A stretch of 64,000 nt of DNA from Hawksworthiomyces lignivorus. Taxonomy: Eukaryota; Ascomycota; Sordariomycetes; Ophiostomatales; Ophiostomataceae. The notes under the pieces are model-generated. The model did not search any database. It saw nothing but the letters and a program-made list of their open reading frames with translations, and was not told the DNA's origin. The position numbers and the translations under genes were made by a program. Positions 22,347-31,984 of the stretch are shown in pieces. Position 1 is the first letter of the stretch; each line of letters starts with the position of its first letter. The DNA is taken from the NCBI GenBank assembly GCA_002917075.1, contig NTMA01000003.1, positions 806,001 to 870,000 on the forward strand, read 5' to 3'.

Positions 22347-24615
22347 ATGGCTATCGATACAGGGACTAGCTATGCTGTTTATTTGGGAACTTGGACCGAC
22401 TGGTCAAAGGGCCGTGTGTTCGGAGCCACAATAACTCTTAATCGGCAAGATGGCAACTTGTTGATCGCTTTTATAGCGTTCTTCGTCGCTCTTGTCGGTA
22501 CTCGTTTCTGGAGACTAGGTTGTCTCGCCCTTCACTACACCTATTCGAGTGACAAGCCTAGCGACGGAATTTATCACCAGCGTCAAGCCTTTTTACGAAA
22601 CGCGCCCAATCCTGAGGGTGCCCTTTGGACGCTTACAGACATCGGTTTCTCTTGGAAAGATAATGCAAAACATGTCTGGGCCAGGTTGCTTCCGTTATTT
22701 GGGTTAGCTGTGGCTTGTTTTGTCGGCTTTACCATTGCCGGTGGTTTTTCATCGCGTGTCGCTACACTTACTAGCGGAGAAGTGTTACTATCGGGTGTGA
22801 ACTGCTCATATATAGCAAACGACTATAATATGAGCACTTATGGTGACACTATTGGTACCCTGCTCTCCGAGGAAATGATATCGGCGGAAAACTATGCTCG
22901 CCAGTGCTACACGTCTAGTCCCGTTCCCGTAAACTGTGGTACTTACATTAAAAAACAGTTAGCTCCGACGGTGGTAGATGTTAACGCAAGCTGCCCCTTC
23001 GATACTAAGATCTGCAAAAACACGAACGGCAACTTGTTAATAGACACTGGATTGTTAGACACTCATTATGACCTCGGTCGTAACGCTCCACCAAATCAGA
23101 GAATCAAGTTTAGAAGAACAGTAAGTTGTGCGCCTCTGGCCACAGAAGGCTATCGATTCCGTACGTACGATGGAGCTACAAATCAGTCTTATACTACATA
23201 TTACTACGGCCCGATGCAAAACGTTGACGGGACTACAACTGTAAATTATACGGCACAGTTCTCTAACGAGATGTATCCTGACGTTGAAGAGCTTACGCAC
23301 AACGTCTTAGATACAGTACATGATTTTAGTGTTCGGTATGTTTGATATTTACTTACTTTAATTTATATTATAAAAAGTTAACAAAACGTAGTCAATATAC
23401 GGCTAGTTACTCGAACGGAAGCATCGATAGTGATTCGAGCTTTCTTCCTATTCCAGAGCTTATTTTACAAAACTCGAATATTTTTATTTTTTTCTTAACA
23501 TCGGGACATCTTTTATTCTCAAGACCATCTAACGACGAATGGTATGGTGGAACAACCAACACTACACAAATTCACAAACTTAGGTTCAGTGACTGGGGAA
23601 ATACAACTATGTTTCGACAAAGTGAGCCAGGGTCCCCGTTGGCATGTAAGGACCTAGAGCAGTACTGTATTACTAGCTCAAATGGACAGTCAAAATGTAC
23701 TTCACTAGAAGATCCAGGTAAAGCTGCAAGAGATCTACATAATATGGTTGAAACAAAAGACGAGTGGTTCAAATTTCTCTTTAAAACCACCTTTGCCAAC
23801 ATGTGGGGAACGGATGACCCTATGGGGCTACTCGGCACTCATATCCTTCTAGCCCGGAATAAACTGAGCGGAACGATCCTTGGCCCAATACCCGACAACC
23901 AGTGGCAACTAGAAGTGCAACATTGGCACTCAACGTCTATGGCAAAGTTGCAAGAGACATTCCTAGAAACGATAATCGGATATAAAGATGCAAAATACGC
24001 GAGTCTTATACGGCACCCAGATACGATAGCTGCAAAAGAGTCGTGCGCAAACCAGGTATTGATTATTTTATGTTTCCTCACAGCAACTCAACACTAGGCT
24101 AACAAATCTTCTACGCGTAGAAAATTCTTGCCGAAGGTTTTATCTCCGTCAGCGTCTTCAACCTGGCCTGCATTCTGGTCGGAGGCAGCCTTATCATCCT
24201 ACTCTCGTTTATGCTAGGTCCCATGCTATCGTGTTGTATGAATCTCAAGGGACGCTATGCAAAGCTCGAATGGTCCACTACCGACGTCTTCCAGATGCAA
24301 AGACTGGCCCACGAGAGTTCAGGAATGGGTACGTGGTTTCGTGGCACAGAATCGATACCAGTGACCAAGCGGGGGGATGTTTTGGGGGTTATCGACGTTT
24401 CTGACCTCAAGCATCCTAAATTAAGAGAACCTCAAGAACTCCAAGCATCCCAGACATCCCAAACATCCCAAGTTGCGAGCAATCAGTTAATCATAGCGAG
24501 CAAACAGATCAGTACAACGACAGGGAAACCAGCGACAGCGGCGACCGCGACGATAACGATAACGACAAACCATACGAAGAGCGTGGAGGGCTGGGAGGAT
24601 CCTGAGGCGTTGTGA
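22347..24615 (+). CDS. Membrane protein with large N-glycosylated ectodomain
   Basis: Unrecognised membrane protein of 715 residues. Exons are 22347-23335, 23392-24055 and 24121-24615; introns are 56 and 65 bp and frames join cleanly. Hydrophobic helices lie at about residues 37-52, 113-133 and 558-583. The roughly 420-residue segment between the second and third helices has many Asn-X-Ser/Thr sequons (NCS, NMS, NAS, NQS, NYT, NGS, NTT) and scattered cysteines, so it is probably extracellular. The tail is Ser/Thr/Gln-rich with a short repeated ASQTSQTSQ run. The start at 22347 (context ACCATGG) was chosen over an in-frame extension of 27 codons. The topology is receptor- or sensor-like, and it sits between HET genes, but function is unknown. 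Confidence 0.75.
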
Positions 24616-25850
24616 GGAAGATATACATGGCATAGAACGTGCATAGCCAAGAGCCCATAGATTATTTACCCAGAGATGGATGAATAATGAGGATAGCGTG
24701 AATTCTGGACGACATCCCTTGCATGTGACAGTGGTAGGATAGGATATGTGCTGGTACAAGTAACTCATTAGTGTCACTTGGTTTATTTACGAATCAAGCC
24801 AATAAAAGGGTATTACAGTAGGCTACAGCCTAAAGGCAGGAGACAATATTATAGCCGCCGTTTTCATTAGTGAAAAACACACCCTCGTTTAGTAGGATGT
24901 AAGATGGGCTTATAACTGTGTAACCTTCTAATCGAAGATCACAAACAGGAATTGGTGTGCAGGATGTAAGCAATGCTGGAATTGATTGTTCTCTATTTAG
25001 GTAGTTATTAAAAGCTGTTCTCTGTGCAAGTTTTCCTTTCCTTAGTTGGCATCTGCTACCAATTTTTGGCGTCTTCTGTAGTGAGGACCCCCCACTGGAA
25101 AGTGTTGTCTGCAGACTCTCGCTTAGACTCTCCAGAGTACTATTATCTGATAGTGTAAAAACACGACGCAGCCATAACAGCTATCGCAGCAGTTCTGGAC
25201 CCGCCCAATGAAATGCGGCTCTTCAAACGAAATATTGAAGGCGTGTGATGATCCGCTGCCTTATTCGCCCGATGCACCTTTCCTTTCCGTTTTCGTACTT
25301 GCGCTTCTCACTAGCTTTTCCTCTTTGGTGCCAAAGTCCTTGCCCGAGGAGGGCTAAAATTGCTGTGAAATACACGCCGCGCTGTGCCGGTCCCTTTTCT
25401 CCTAACCAACTTGGATCAGCAACCTGGAGGCATGTCTGCCTTGATGCAGAAATGGCAATTGATTGGCAGCTTCAGCAATTCATAACAATATAGAGTAGTC
25501 CCGCAGCTTCCAATAGTGTCCTCCCCAAGGGTTTTAGCATCAGTTGAAGACAGCGAATTGTCCCATCTTCTTGATGCGATAACATGAGGGCGCGCTCTGC
25601 ACAGCTAGGCAGCCCATATCACGTCTTTTGCGTTGCCACAGTTTCCTCGGGCGTAAATTGTGCTCGTCTATAGCCCAGACTTAACAGGACGAAATCGGCG
25701 CCGCAGCAGTACTCAGACTCTCAGCCGCACTTCTGCCATATTTGCTAACACCAGCCCCTCTCTCATTTGCCTTCTCTCCTTTCCCTTCCCTTACTCTCCT
25801 CTCCTTTTGCTTCCTTTCTCCATGTATCTTTCCCCAATCACGACTCAACC
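24616..25850. other. Intergenic, promoter of the membrane HET gene
   Basis: No gene recognised. A pyrimidine-rich tract at 25765-25830 precedes the HET start, as in many fungal promoters. The block near 24850-24878 resembles 3580-3607 and may be a repeat fragment. Confidence 0.4.
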
Positions 25851-28019
25851 ATGGCAACCGCCGACTGGCGTATGAGCTTGCGTTACCGGCCCTACTATAT
25901 AGACATACCTGCCTCTATAGTCTTCTCTGCCGCTGCTTTTTGGGGTGCCTCCAAGGTTGGCAATGGTGTACTTGTTAAGGGTTTGAGCAGGCACCTACCT
26001 CGTGAGCTTAGGTGGCTCCTGATAGCTGTCGGCTGCTGGATTCCCTATAGAGAATTTATCAAACAGCTCAGAATTGCCCTTCCTAGTGCATACCTCCGTC
26101 TTCTCTACAATTCGTACGAACGACCACGCTTTCTATGCCACTCTCTGTCGAAGTCGCTCCAAAATCATGCCAAGCGTGCGTTGTTTTGGGCCTTTTCAGG
26201 CTCACCGCGCACACATGAATACCAGCCCCTGGAAAACGAAACTACTTCCAACATTCGCCTTCTCTGGCTGAGTCCGCCGGACTGGTCTGGACTACTCAGC
26301 GCTCAGACCATCCCGACGTCCATAGGAGACGCGCCGCCCTACGCAGCAATTTCACACAGGTGGGAGACCGGCGAGCAGCTCCCTCTTCTCCTCGATGGCC
26401 AGAGAATGGACATCTCGGCATCGATGCACGAAATGCTCTGCAGTCTGCGGCACCACGACAACAGTCGCATGGTCTGGGTCGACTCGATCTGTATAAATCA
26501 GATGGATACAGCCGAGAAGAGTAGGCAAATTGGTTTGATGAAGTACATATATTGGTCGGCCGAGCGAGTTATCCTATGGGTCAGCGACGACCCAGACGTA
26601 CCAATGTTGTCGGGAAGCTTGGCCGCGATGGTAAAGTTGGAAGACAAATACATAAAGGACAACGAGATTCAACGTCTTGAAGGCGCCCTCCAAGGCATTC
26701 TTAGCGGGAACTTGCAGTCACAGCTGCGCTCCGTCGGTGCTCTTCTATGTCACAGCATATTTTCCCGGACCTGGATAATTCAAGAAGTTGCGCTTGCCCA
26801 GACACTCGTCGTAAAGCGTGGCGACGAAGAAGTGCTCTGGGAAACGTTTGAAGAAGCCCTTTTGCCGTTTTGGGTGCTTAATTCGCAGTTCGGCGTGCTC
26901 GCTCTGACCCCGGCGATGATTGTTCGCGTTAGTCATGCAATCACGAACATATCAAATATGAACATATTGCGCGAGAGGCTAGAGAACAAAGTAAATGGCC
27001 TGCCGCTGGGCTCTCTTCTTGTCGACTGTGCAGGTTTCCAGTGCACAGACCCAAGAGACAAAGTCTACGGAATCCTTGGCCTCGCATCTGATAGAATACA
27101 TTCAGATGGGGGTCTACCCATCTGTTACGACAATGGCTTCACTGTGACCGAGCTGAGCATTCGTGTAACGCGGTATATTTTGCGATCCGAAGCATCATTT
27201 CGGATATTAGAGCTTGCGGGCATTGGAAATACTGCTCTGGTTTGCTGGCTGAACCCGCCGGAAAGACCTTCGTGGACTCCATCTTGGAATTACAGCGCAG
27301 TCTCTGCAGCGCATAATCGACTGGAGGCGCCACTGCATTTCGAAACAGCTGCGCGCCGCACAAGTCGCGTAATATTTGAGGACGGTGACCTGGGCCTAAT
27401 CGAAGTGGAGGGGGCGATATTCGACCGAGTTCTACAAATATCACCGATATGTCCTTCGTTAGGCACTGTCCCATCCGTAATCTCAAGCATCCGAGAATGG
27501 GAGAGAAAGACTATCGAAATGTTGCTGATTTTCTTAGACGGACTGCTTTCGGTAGCACGCATCTTCGAACAAGACTTACCCCCTGAAATGAATCCGGTAT
27601 GGCGAACAGTCTTTCAAGATACTGAAAAAGCACAACAAAATCCAGCTTATTTTCAAGAGCGCATCTCGGGGATTCAGGAATTCGTAAAAGAAAGGCAAAT
27701 ATTAAGTCAATCGACAGTGACAGGTGTCGATATGTTGCAAATTAGACAGAATTTAGCGCCTATCATGGAGAGTTTATCGCCCGTCGTTGGGAGGTGTCTA
27801 TGTCTAACAGAGACATGTACCATAGGTATCGCCCCTCCATATACACATAAAGGCGACCGGGTATGTGTCTTTTCTGGGGCGCCGAATCCATTTGTTCTGC
27901 GCTCGTTCGATGAGGCATCAGGGATTCATCAGCTCGTTGGCGTCTGTTACATATTCGGTGTCATGGCTGGAGAGCTTGAGGAACTTAACTTGGATTTCAA
28001 AATGATTCCTTTGGTGTGA
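25851..28019 (+). CDS. HET-domain protein with N-terminal membrane segments
   Basis: Single-exon protein of 722 residues. The start at 25851 (context ACCATGG, MATADWRMSLRYRP) was preferred to an upstream in-frame Met inside a C/T-rich leader. Two hydrophobic stretches lie near residues 19-37 (IPASIVFSAAAFWGASKVG) and 54-68 (RWLLIAVGCWIPYRE), so the protein is probably membrane-anchored. The HET domain follows at about 165-320: PPYAAISHRWETGEQ, RMVWVDSICINQMDTAEKSRQIGLMKYIYWSA and SRTWIIQEVALAQTL. The conserved C-terminal part includes CTDPRDKVYGILGLASD, typical of the large HET/DUF subclass. Expected role is incompatibility-type cell death or response; no partner gene is evident. Confidence 0.88.
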   Translation: MATADWRMSLRYRPYYIDIPASIVFSAAAFWGASKVGNGVLVKGLSRHLPRELRWLLIAVGCWIPYREFIKQLRIALPSAYLRLLYNSYERPRFLCHSLSKSLQNHAKRALFWAFSGSPRTHEYQPLENETTSNIRLLWLSPPDWSGLLSAQTIPTSIGDAPPYAAISHRWETGEQLPLLLDGQRMDISASMHEMLCSLRHHDNSRMVWVDSICINQMDTAEKSRQIGLMKYIYWSAERVILWVSDDPDVPMLSGSLAAMVKLEDKYIKDNEIQRLEGALQGILSGNLQSQLRSVGALLCHSIFSRTWIIQEVALAQTLVVKRGDEEVLWETFEEALLPFWVLNSQFGVLALTPAMIVRVSHAITNISNMNILRERLENKVNGLPLGSLLVDCAGFQCTDPRDKVYGILGLASDRIHSDGGLPICYDNGFTVTELSIRVTRYILRSEASFRILELAGIGNTALVCWLNPPERPSWTPSWNYSAVSAAHNRLEAPLHFETAARRTSRVIFEDGDLGLIEVEGAIFDRVLQISPICPSLGTVPSVISSIREWERKTIEMLLIFLDGLLSVARIFEQDLPPEMNPVWRTVFQDTEKAQQNPAYFQERISGIQEFVKERQILSQSTVTGVDMLQIRQNLAPIMESLSPVVGRCLCLTETCTIGIAPPYTHKGDRVCVFSGAPNPFVLRSFDEASGIHQLVGVCYIFGVMAGELEELNLDFKMIPLV

Positions 28020-28922
28020 TATGTCAAAATATTTCTCTTTTTAATTTGTAGATCGAAATACGTTCTTGGTTATAATATGCACAATGCGTGCTGTAAGGCA
28101 CTCAGGTACTAATACAATCGTACTCAACAAAGTTAGGTGTGCGAGAGCCGTTAGATTAAAAGGGTGAAATCAGCGGTACGGGCGATTAGAGGGAGTAGCA
28201 TGTCAGCGAGTACATAACTCTGACCAATTAGAGGCCTTAGGCACCTATATCGTATAGATAAATAGTGAGGCAATTAGGCGTAGACCACTTAGTTGGGCTG
28301 AATCAACAAGACAACGCATGGCTGACATAGCCCTCTATAATAGTAAATACAGTGTAAATATACAGTAATATAGGCTTGTTAATACTGTAGAAATCAGATT
28401 CATAACTAAGCAGGGACCCAACGTCCTCGCCTTCAGCATTTCTAGACAGTCAATTCTGCCGGAATCGCTTCGCAATCTCACAATACCTACCAGATAAACT
28501 TTAGCCCAAGTACCACCATATGGATTTAGAGGAGAATAACCTTGCCCCTTCTGCTCAGACTTGGTGGAGGTGACGAAAAAGACGTTAAGTCCTCCTTTGC
28601 CGCGCAGTCACCATCCAACATTCGGTTCACTTTCGTCCTCTGGAAAGACATGCACTGTCTGCCAGTTTATTGCTTCTCTATGGCCCCATACCGACTCTAC
28701 ACTGAATAGGCATGGGGTCTCCACTGAGACCGTACAGAGTAACCAAGATGGGTTTCCAGTTGGTATCACAATGAAGGACGCTCGCCGAATGCAGTCTGGA
28801 GTGTCTTGGGCCCTTCTGGAAGCAAAGATGGAAGCGACAAATACTGGTGAGAGCGAGACGGGCTGACCCCTCGACTCTACCTAACCACCAAGACCACCAC
28901 AACTCAACAGAACCACTCCGGA

Positions 28923-28939
28923 CAGTCTCGTGGAGACTG
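28923..28939. repeat. Perfect hairpin, 7-bp stem
   Basis: CAGTCTC-GTG-GAGACTG, a perfect inverted repeat with a 3-nt loop. First of three hairpins within 152 bp. Confidence 0.6.
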
Positions 28940-28963
28940 ATCGGAGGACTGCTTAGCTCTCCT

Positions 28964-28999
28964 ACATCAAGGAGGGCGCGAAAGCGCCTCCCTTGATGT
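28964..28999. repeat. 16-bp-arm hairpin with GAAA tetraloop
   Basis: Arms 28964-28979 and 28984-28999 are complementary at 14 of 16 positions. They close through GCGC-GAAA-GCGC, a GNRA loop. The two mismatches lie next to each other mid-stem. Confidence 0.7.
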
Positions 29000-29049
29000 G
29001 TAGATAACCAAGTTGTGTGAAGATATCGTAGTAGCCTTGGGGTCGGGTG

Positions 29050-29074
29050 GGCCTCTGGCCTACGGCCAGAGGCC
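29050..29074. repeat. Perfect 11-bp-arm hairpin
   Basis: GGCCTCTGGCC-TAC-GGCCAGAGGCC, perfect over 11 bp per arm, very GC-rich in an otherwise ordinary context. Confidence 0.75.
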
Positions 29075-29402
29075 ACTTTTGGATCTCAAGCAATTCGCAA
29101 CCAAATGACTTCGTTCTTGTTCTCGCGAGTAGCCTCTACTCTGATCGGAAGCCTAATCTGCTCAGAAAGTGTGTATTCCGGTGCCTGTCTATTCTATCTT
29201 GTGAAAAGAGCAAAAACTCTGCCTCCCCCTTTTGTACGCTCTAGGGCGGTGAAAGGCGGCAGAATAGCTCCAGAGAGCAAAATCCTCCACACTTCCCCAT
29301 ACCGCGCAGGGGGTCTCTTCAGCTACGACTCACTGGTCTGATATTTGTATGCCACTTCACGCTGGTGACTTGTCCTTCAGGAGGTAAGGTACAATACCTA
29401 AT

Positions 29403-31016
29403 ATGCCATCCGTGTTCAAAAATCTTATACTTGCGGTAGCTCCCTCATCGACTTTGCCTGTCTGGACGAGCCCATCGACAACTTTTGACGAAAAGCTTAC
29501 AACTATCCAATCGTGGATGAACAAGTGTATCGCCCGGGATGAACATCACAAATGCAAGCCAATACCTTTCGCTCCTTTGCGGCTGCTCACGGTTGGGCTT
29601 GACAAAAAGCCAGTCAAACTAGTCGAACGAAGTGCTGCAGCAGTCCGAATGGAGTATGCGGCTCTTAGCTATTGCTGGGGCAACAGTCTACAACTACGCA
29701 CCACGAAGAAGACACTCGCTCAGTTCAGTGAAGAGATCCCCTCTGAAATTCTCCCAAAGACGTTCAAAGACGCTATACATATAGCTCGAGATCTTGGCAT
29801 TCCCCATATCTGGATCGATGCCCTATGTATCGTCCAGGACAATGAAGAGGAGTGGCAAAGCGAAACTGCATGTATGGCTGAGATCTATCAGGGAAGTCTG
29901 TTAACCATCGCTGCGGCTCAAGCTGCAGATAGTTCGCAAGGTTGCTTTCCCCTGAATAAGCAGAGGTTCGAAAATGGCGAGCTGTTTTTCCGCACTCGGC
30001 CCCGTGGCTCAGATGGGCGTACCGATCTTGTCCGCGTCTACCGCAACGACATCCGAAACCGCGCCATAGGAGATAGCGTGATCAGTAACCGAGGGTGGAC
30101 GCTCCAGGAGCAGCTTCTTTCTCCCAGGTTGGTTTTTTGTATGGAGCCTGATATGCACTGGCAATGCCAGGCCGGCTACCAAACGCAGAGCGGCCTCTCT
30201 TTTGACTCAGTTGGAGCGCTTGACAGCGGTGGTATGCCATTTCCATGCCGCAGCCTTGAATTAGATGATCAGTCGTGCCATTCTGCCTGGCGTCGCATCA
30301 TTGAACGTTACTCTCTACGCGAATTCACCTACTCGCAGGACAGGATTGCCGCTATTGCGGGTATAACTCGATACGTCGCGTCTATTACAGATGACGTGTC
30401 AATTGTAGGACTGTGGAGGAAATCTTTCGCCAGAGATATGGCTTGGTTACGTGGCGGTGGTCAGCCACAGATGTCTGATATCTCGGGGCTTCCCTCTTGG
30501 ACTTGGCTTACATGCCAGGGATGTGTGCTATATACAATAGGGGACCCATATGATGACCAGCAGGTGCAAGTATTTGAAGAACTGAAACTTTTGGACTGGT
30601 CCGTACAGTGGCAGTGTACCCCCTATACATCATCGGTCAAGTCGGCGCAAGTGCGGGTCGAAGGGCTGGTGCGAGAGATCTCAATAACACCATTTACCGA
30701 AGGGAATGCACACAAACCGCCTTACTTTCAAGTGTTTGGAGAGCGGCTGGAGGCTACTGCAGAGACGAAGTTCCCTTGGCGATGCGCTGGGCAATTCGAC
30801 TCTCTTGATTCCGACGTTGAGGGAACATATTTATGCCTCCTATTATTCTCTGAGACAAAGTGGTCTAATCCTGGTATGGTGTTCGAGACTTTCCTCATCC
30901 TGAGGCCGGTCAAGTCAGCCACCGACCAGACGTTTGCACGTGTGGGTCTAGCAAGAATATGGGGAGAATCATCAACTTTCAGCTCTGCCATAAAGACGTC
31001 GATAGTTTTAGTATGA
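29403..31016 (+). CDS. HET-domain protein, compact type
   Basis: Single-exon protein of 537 residues. The N-terminal spacer has IQSWMNKCIARDEHHKC, the WxxxC...HxxC element common before HET. HET motifs: EYAALSYCWGNS (near residue 85), TFKDAIHIARDLGIPHIWIDALCIVQDNEEEWQSE (split over two lines of the fold), GSLLTIAAAQA and NRGWTLQEQLLSPRLVFCM. The C-terminal half resembles other HET-only proteins (SLREFTYSQDRIAAIAGI, LPSWTWLTCQG) and ends with a short tail. An upstream exon cannot be excluded because many homologues have a longer N-terminus, but no clear splice partner was found. Confidence 0.88.
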   Translation: MPSVFKNLILAVAPSSTLPVWTSPSTTFDEKLTTIQSWMNKCIARDEHHKCKPIPFAPLRLLTVGLDKKPVKLVERSAAAVRMEYAALSYCWGNSLQLRTTKKTLAQFSEEIPSEILPKTFKDAIHIARDLGIPHIWIDALCIVQDNEEEWQSETACMAEIYQGSLLTIAAAQAADSSQGCFPLNKQRFENGELFFRTRPRGSDGRTDLVRVYRNDIRNRAIGDSVISNRGWTLQEQLLSPRLVFCMEPDMHWQCQAGYQTQSGLSFDSVGALDSGGMPFPCRSLELDDQSCHSAWRRIIERYSLREFTYSQDRIAAIAGITRYVASITDDVSIVGLWRKSFARDMAWLRGGGQPQMSDISGLPSWTWLTCQGCVLYTIGDPYDDQQVQVFEELKLLDWSVQWQCTPYTSSVKSAQVRVEGLVREISITPFTEGNAHKPPYFQVFGERLEATAETKFPWRCAGQFDSLDSDVEGTYLCLLLFSETKWSNPGMVFETFLILRPVKSATDQTFARVGLARIWGESSTFSSAIKTSIVLV

Positions 31017-31984
31017 AAGCTAAATAAATAGGGAATTGCTACTTGTATTGTGTAGAGTTTCATGCTTAGTCATACTCCTATGGCGTCCAAGGTGGATCCT
31101 AGGGGGTGCAGACAGACTACTTCTCAGATGTTAGCACTAATAGTGTAATGCCCGTATTTGCCATATAAATTTGGCGGCAGAATCGGCTGGACCTCAAGTC
31201 CGATCATCCTTCAATCACAACAAGAGAGATCCTGACTTGACAACTTCCGGCGTCTACCGTACATTACCACGCTATAAAAAAAAACTATAGTGAAGTCATC
31301 TAGTGGATATACCACTATAATCATGGCCCTAATCATTATAAAAATAACGTGCAAACAGTAATTATTTTCCATACATCAAAAGAAATTATAGGCGGTGAGT
31401 CATTTCTTTTTGGTAGCGGCCTCCGCAACGGCTCAGAAACGGGAGAGCAATTAAGCATCAACGTGATGCACCGCCATAGAGATGCTGCAAGTACAAAGTA
31501 CTTCGAAGAGACAGCCCCCCAACCGCAAAGACCGCCCAAAGCGTCGCCATACAACCAGCCAAAAGTGGCGGCCAGAACAGCGCTTTCTCGCTTTAACCTA
31601 TAATTGCTTTGCTACGAGCGGTTGAGAAGGGTTTACATATGGGTATCGTTAGTATTGGTTAGCTGCTCTATAGTCAGATTACCTATAAAAAGGCTTTGAC
31701 ATTTGCTGTCAATCTTACAGTTTATATAAAGCACGATTCAAACTAGAGAAGTAGACGGTTTTTCACCCAAATTTGATTGGTACATAGCTGTTGAGGCCGT
31801 AGCAGCTAAATACTTCTCCTCCACACCTGCAACCCCGCAGCCTCTCTAGGCAGTATCTCACGGTATGGCTTCAGCCCGTACGCCCCATCGCAGTTGGGAG
31901 CCTCACTAGAGCAAATTCTCTCACGCATTGCAATCGCATCTTCATGAACGCTTTCACTAGGCTAAACGACGGCCAAACTGGAGC
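31017..31984. other. Intergenic between two HET genes
   Basis: Nothing recognised. AT-rich with short motif-free frames. This is the promoter of the next HET gene. Confidence 0.4.

Larger units (their letters stand above)
28020..29402. other. Intergenic region with repeat fragments and hairpins
   Basis: 1.4 kb with no convincing gene. A block at about 28335-28378 (GCCCTCTATAATAGTAAATACAG and onward) resembles about 7938-7982 near the first solo LTR. Three hairpins are packed at 28923-29074. Frames 28561-28866 (+) and 28678-29076 (-) carry no motifs. Confidence 0.4.

Noticed and set aside
28561..29076. Overlapping frames on both strands around the hairpins
   Set aside because: No motifs; the opposite-strand frame is caused by the GC-rich hairpins.
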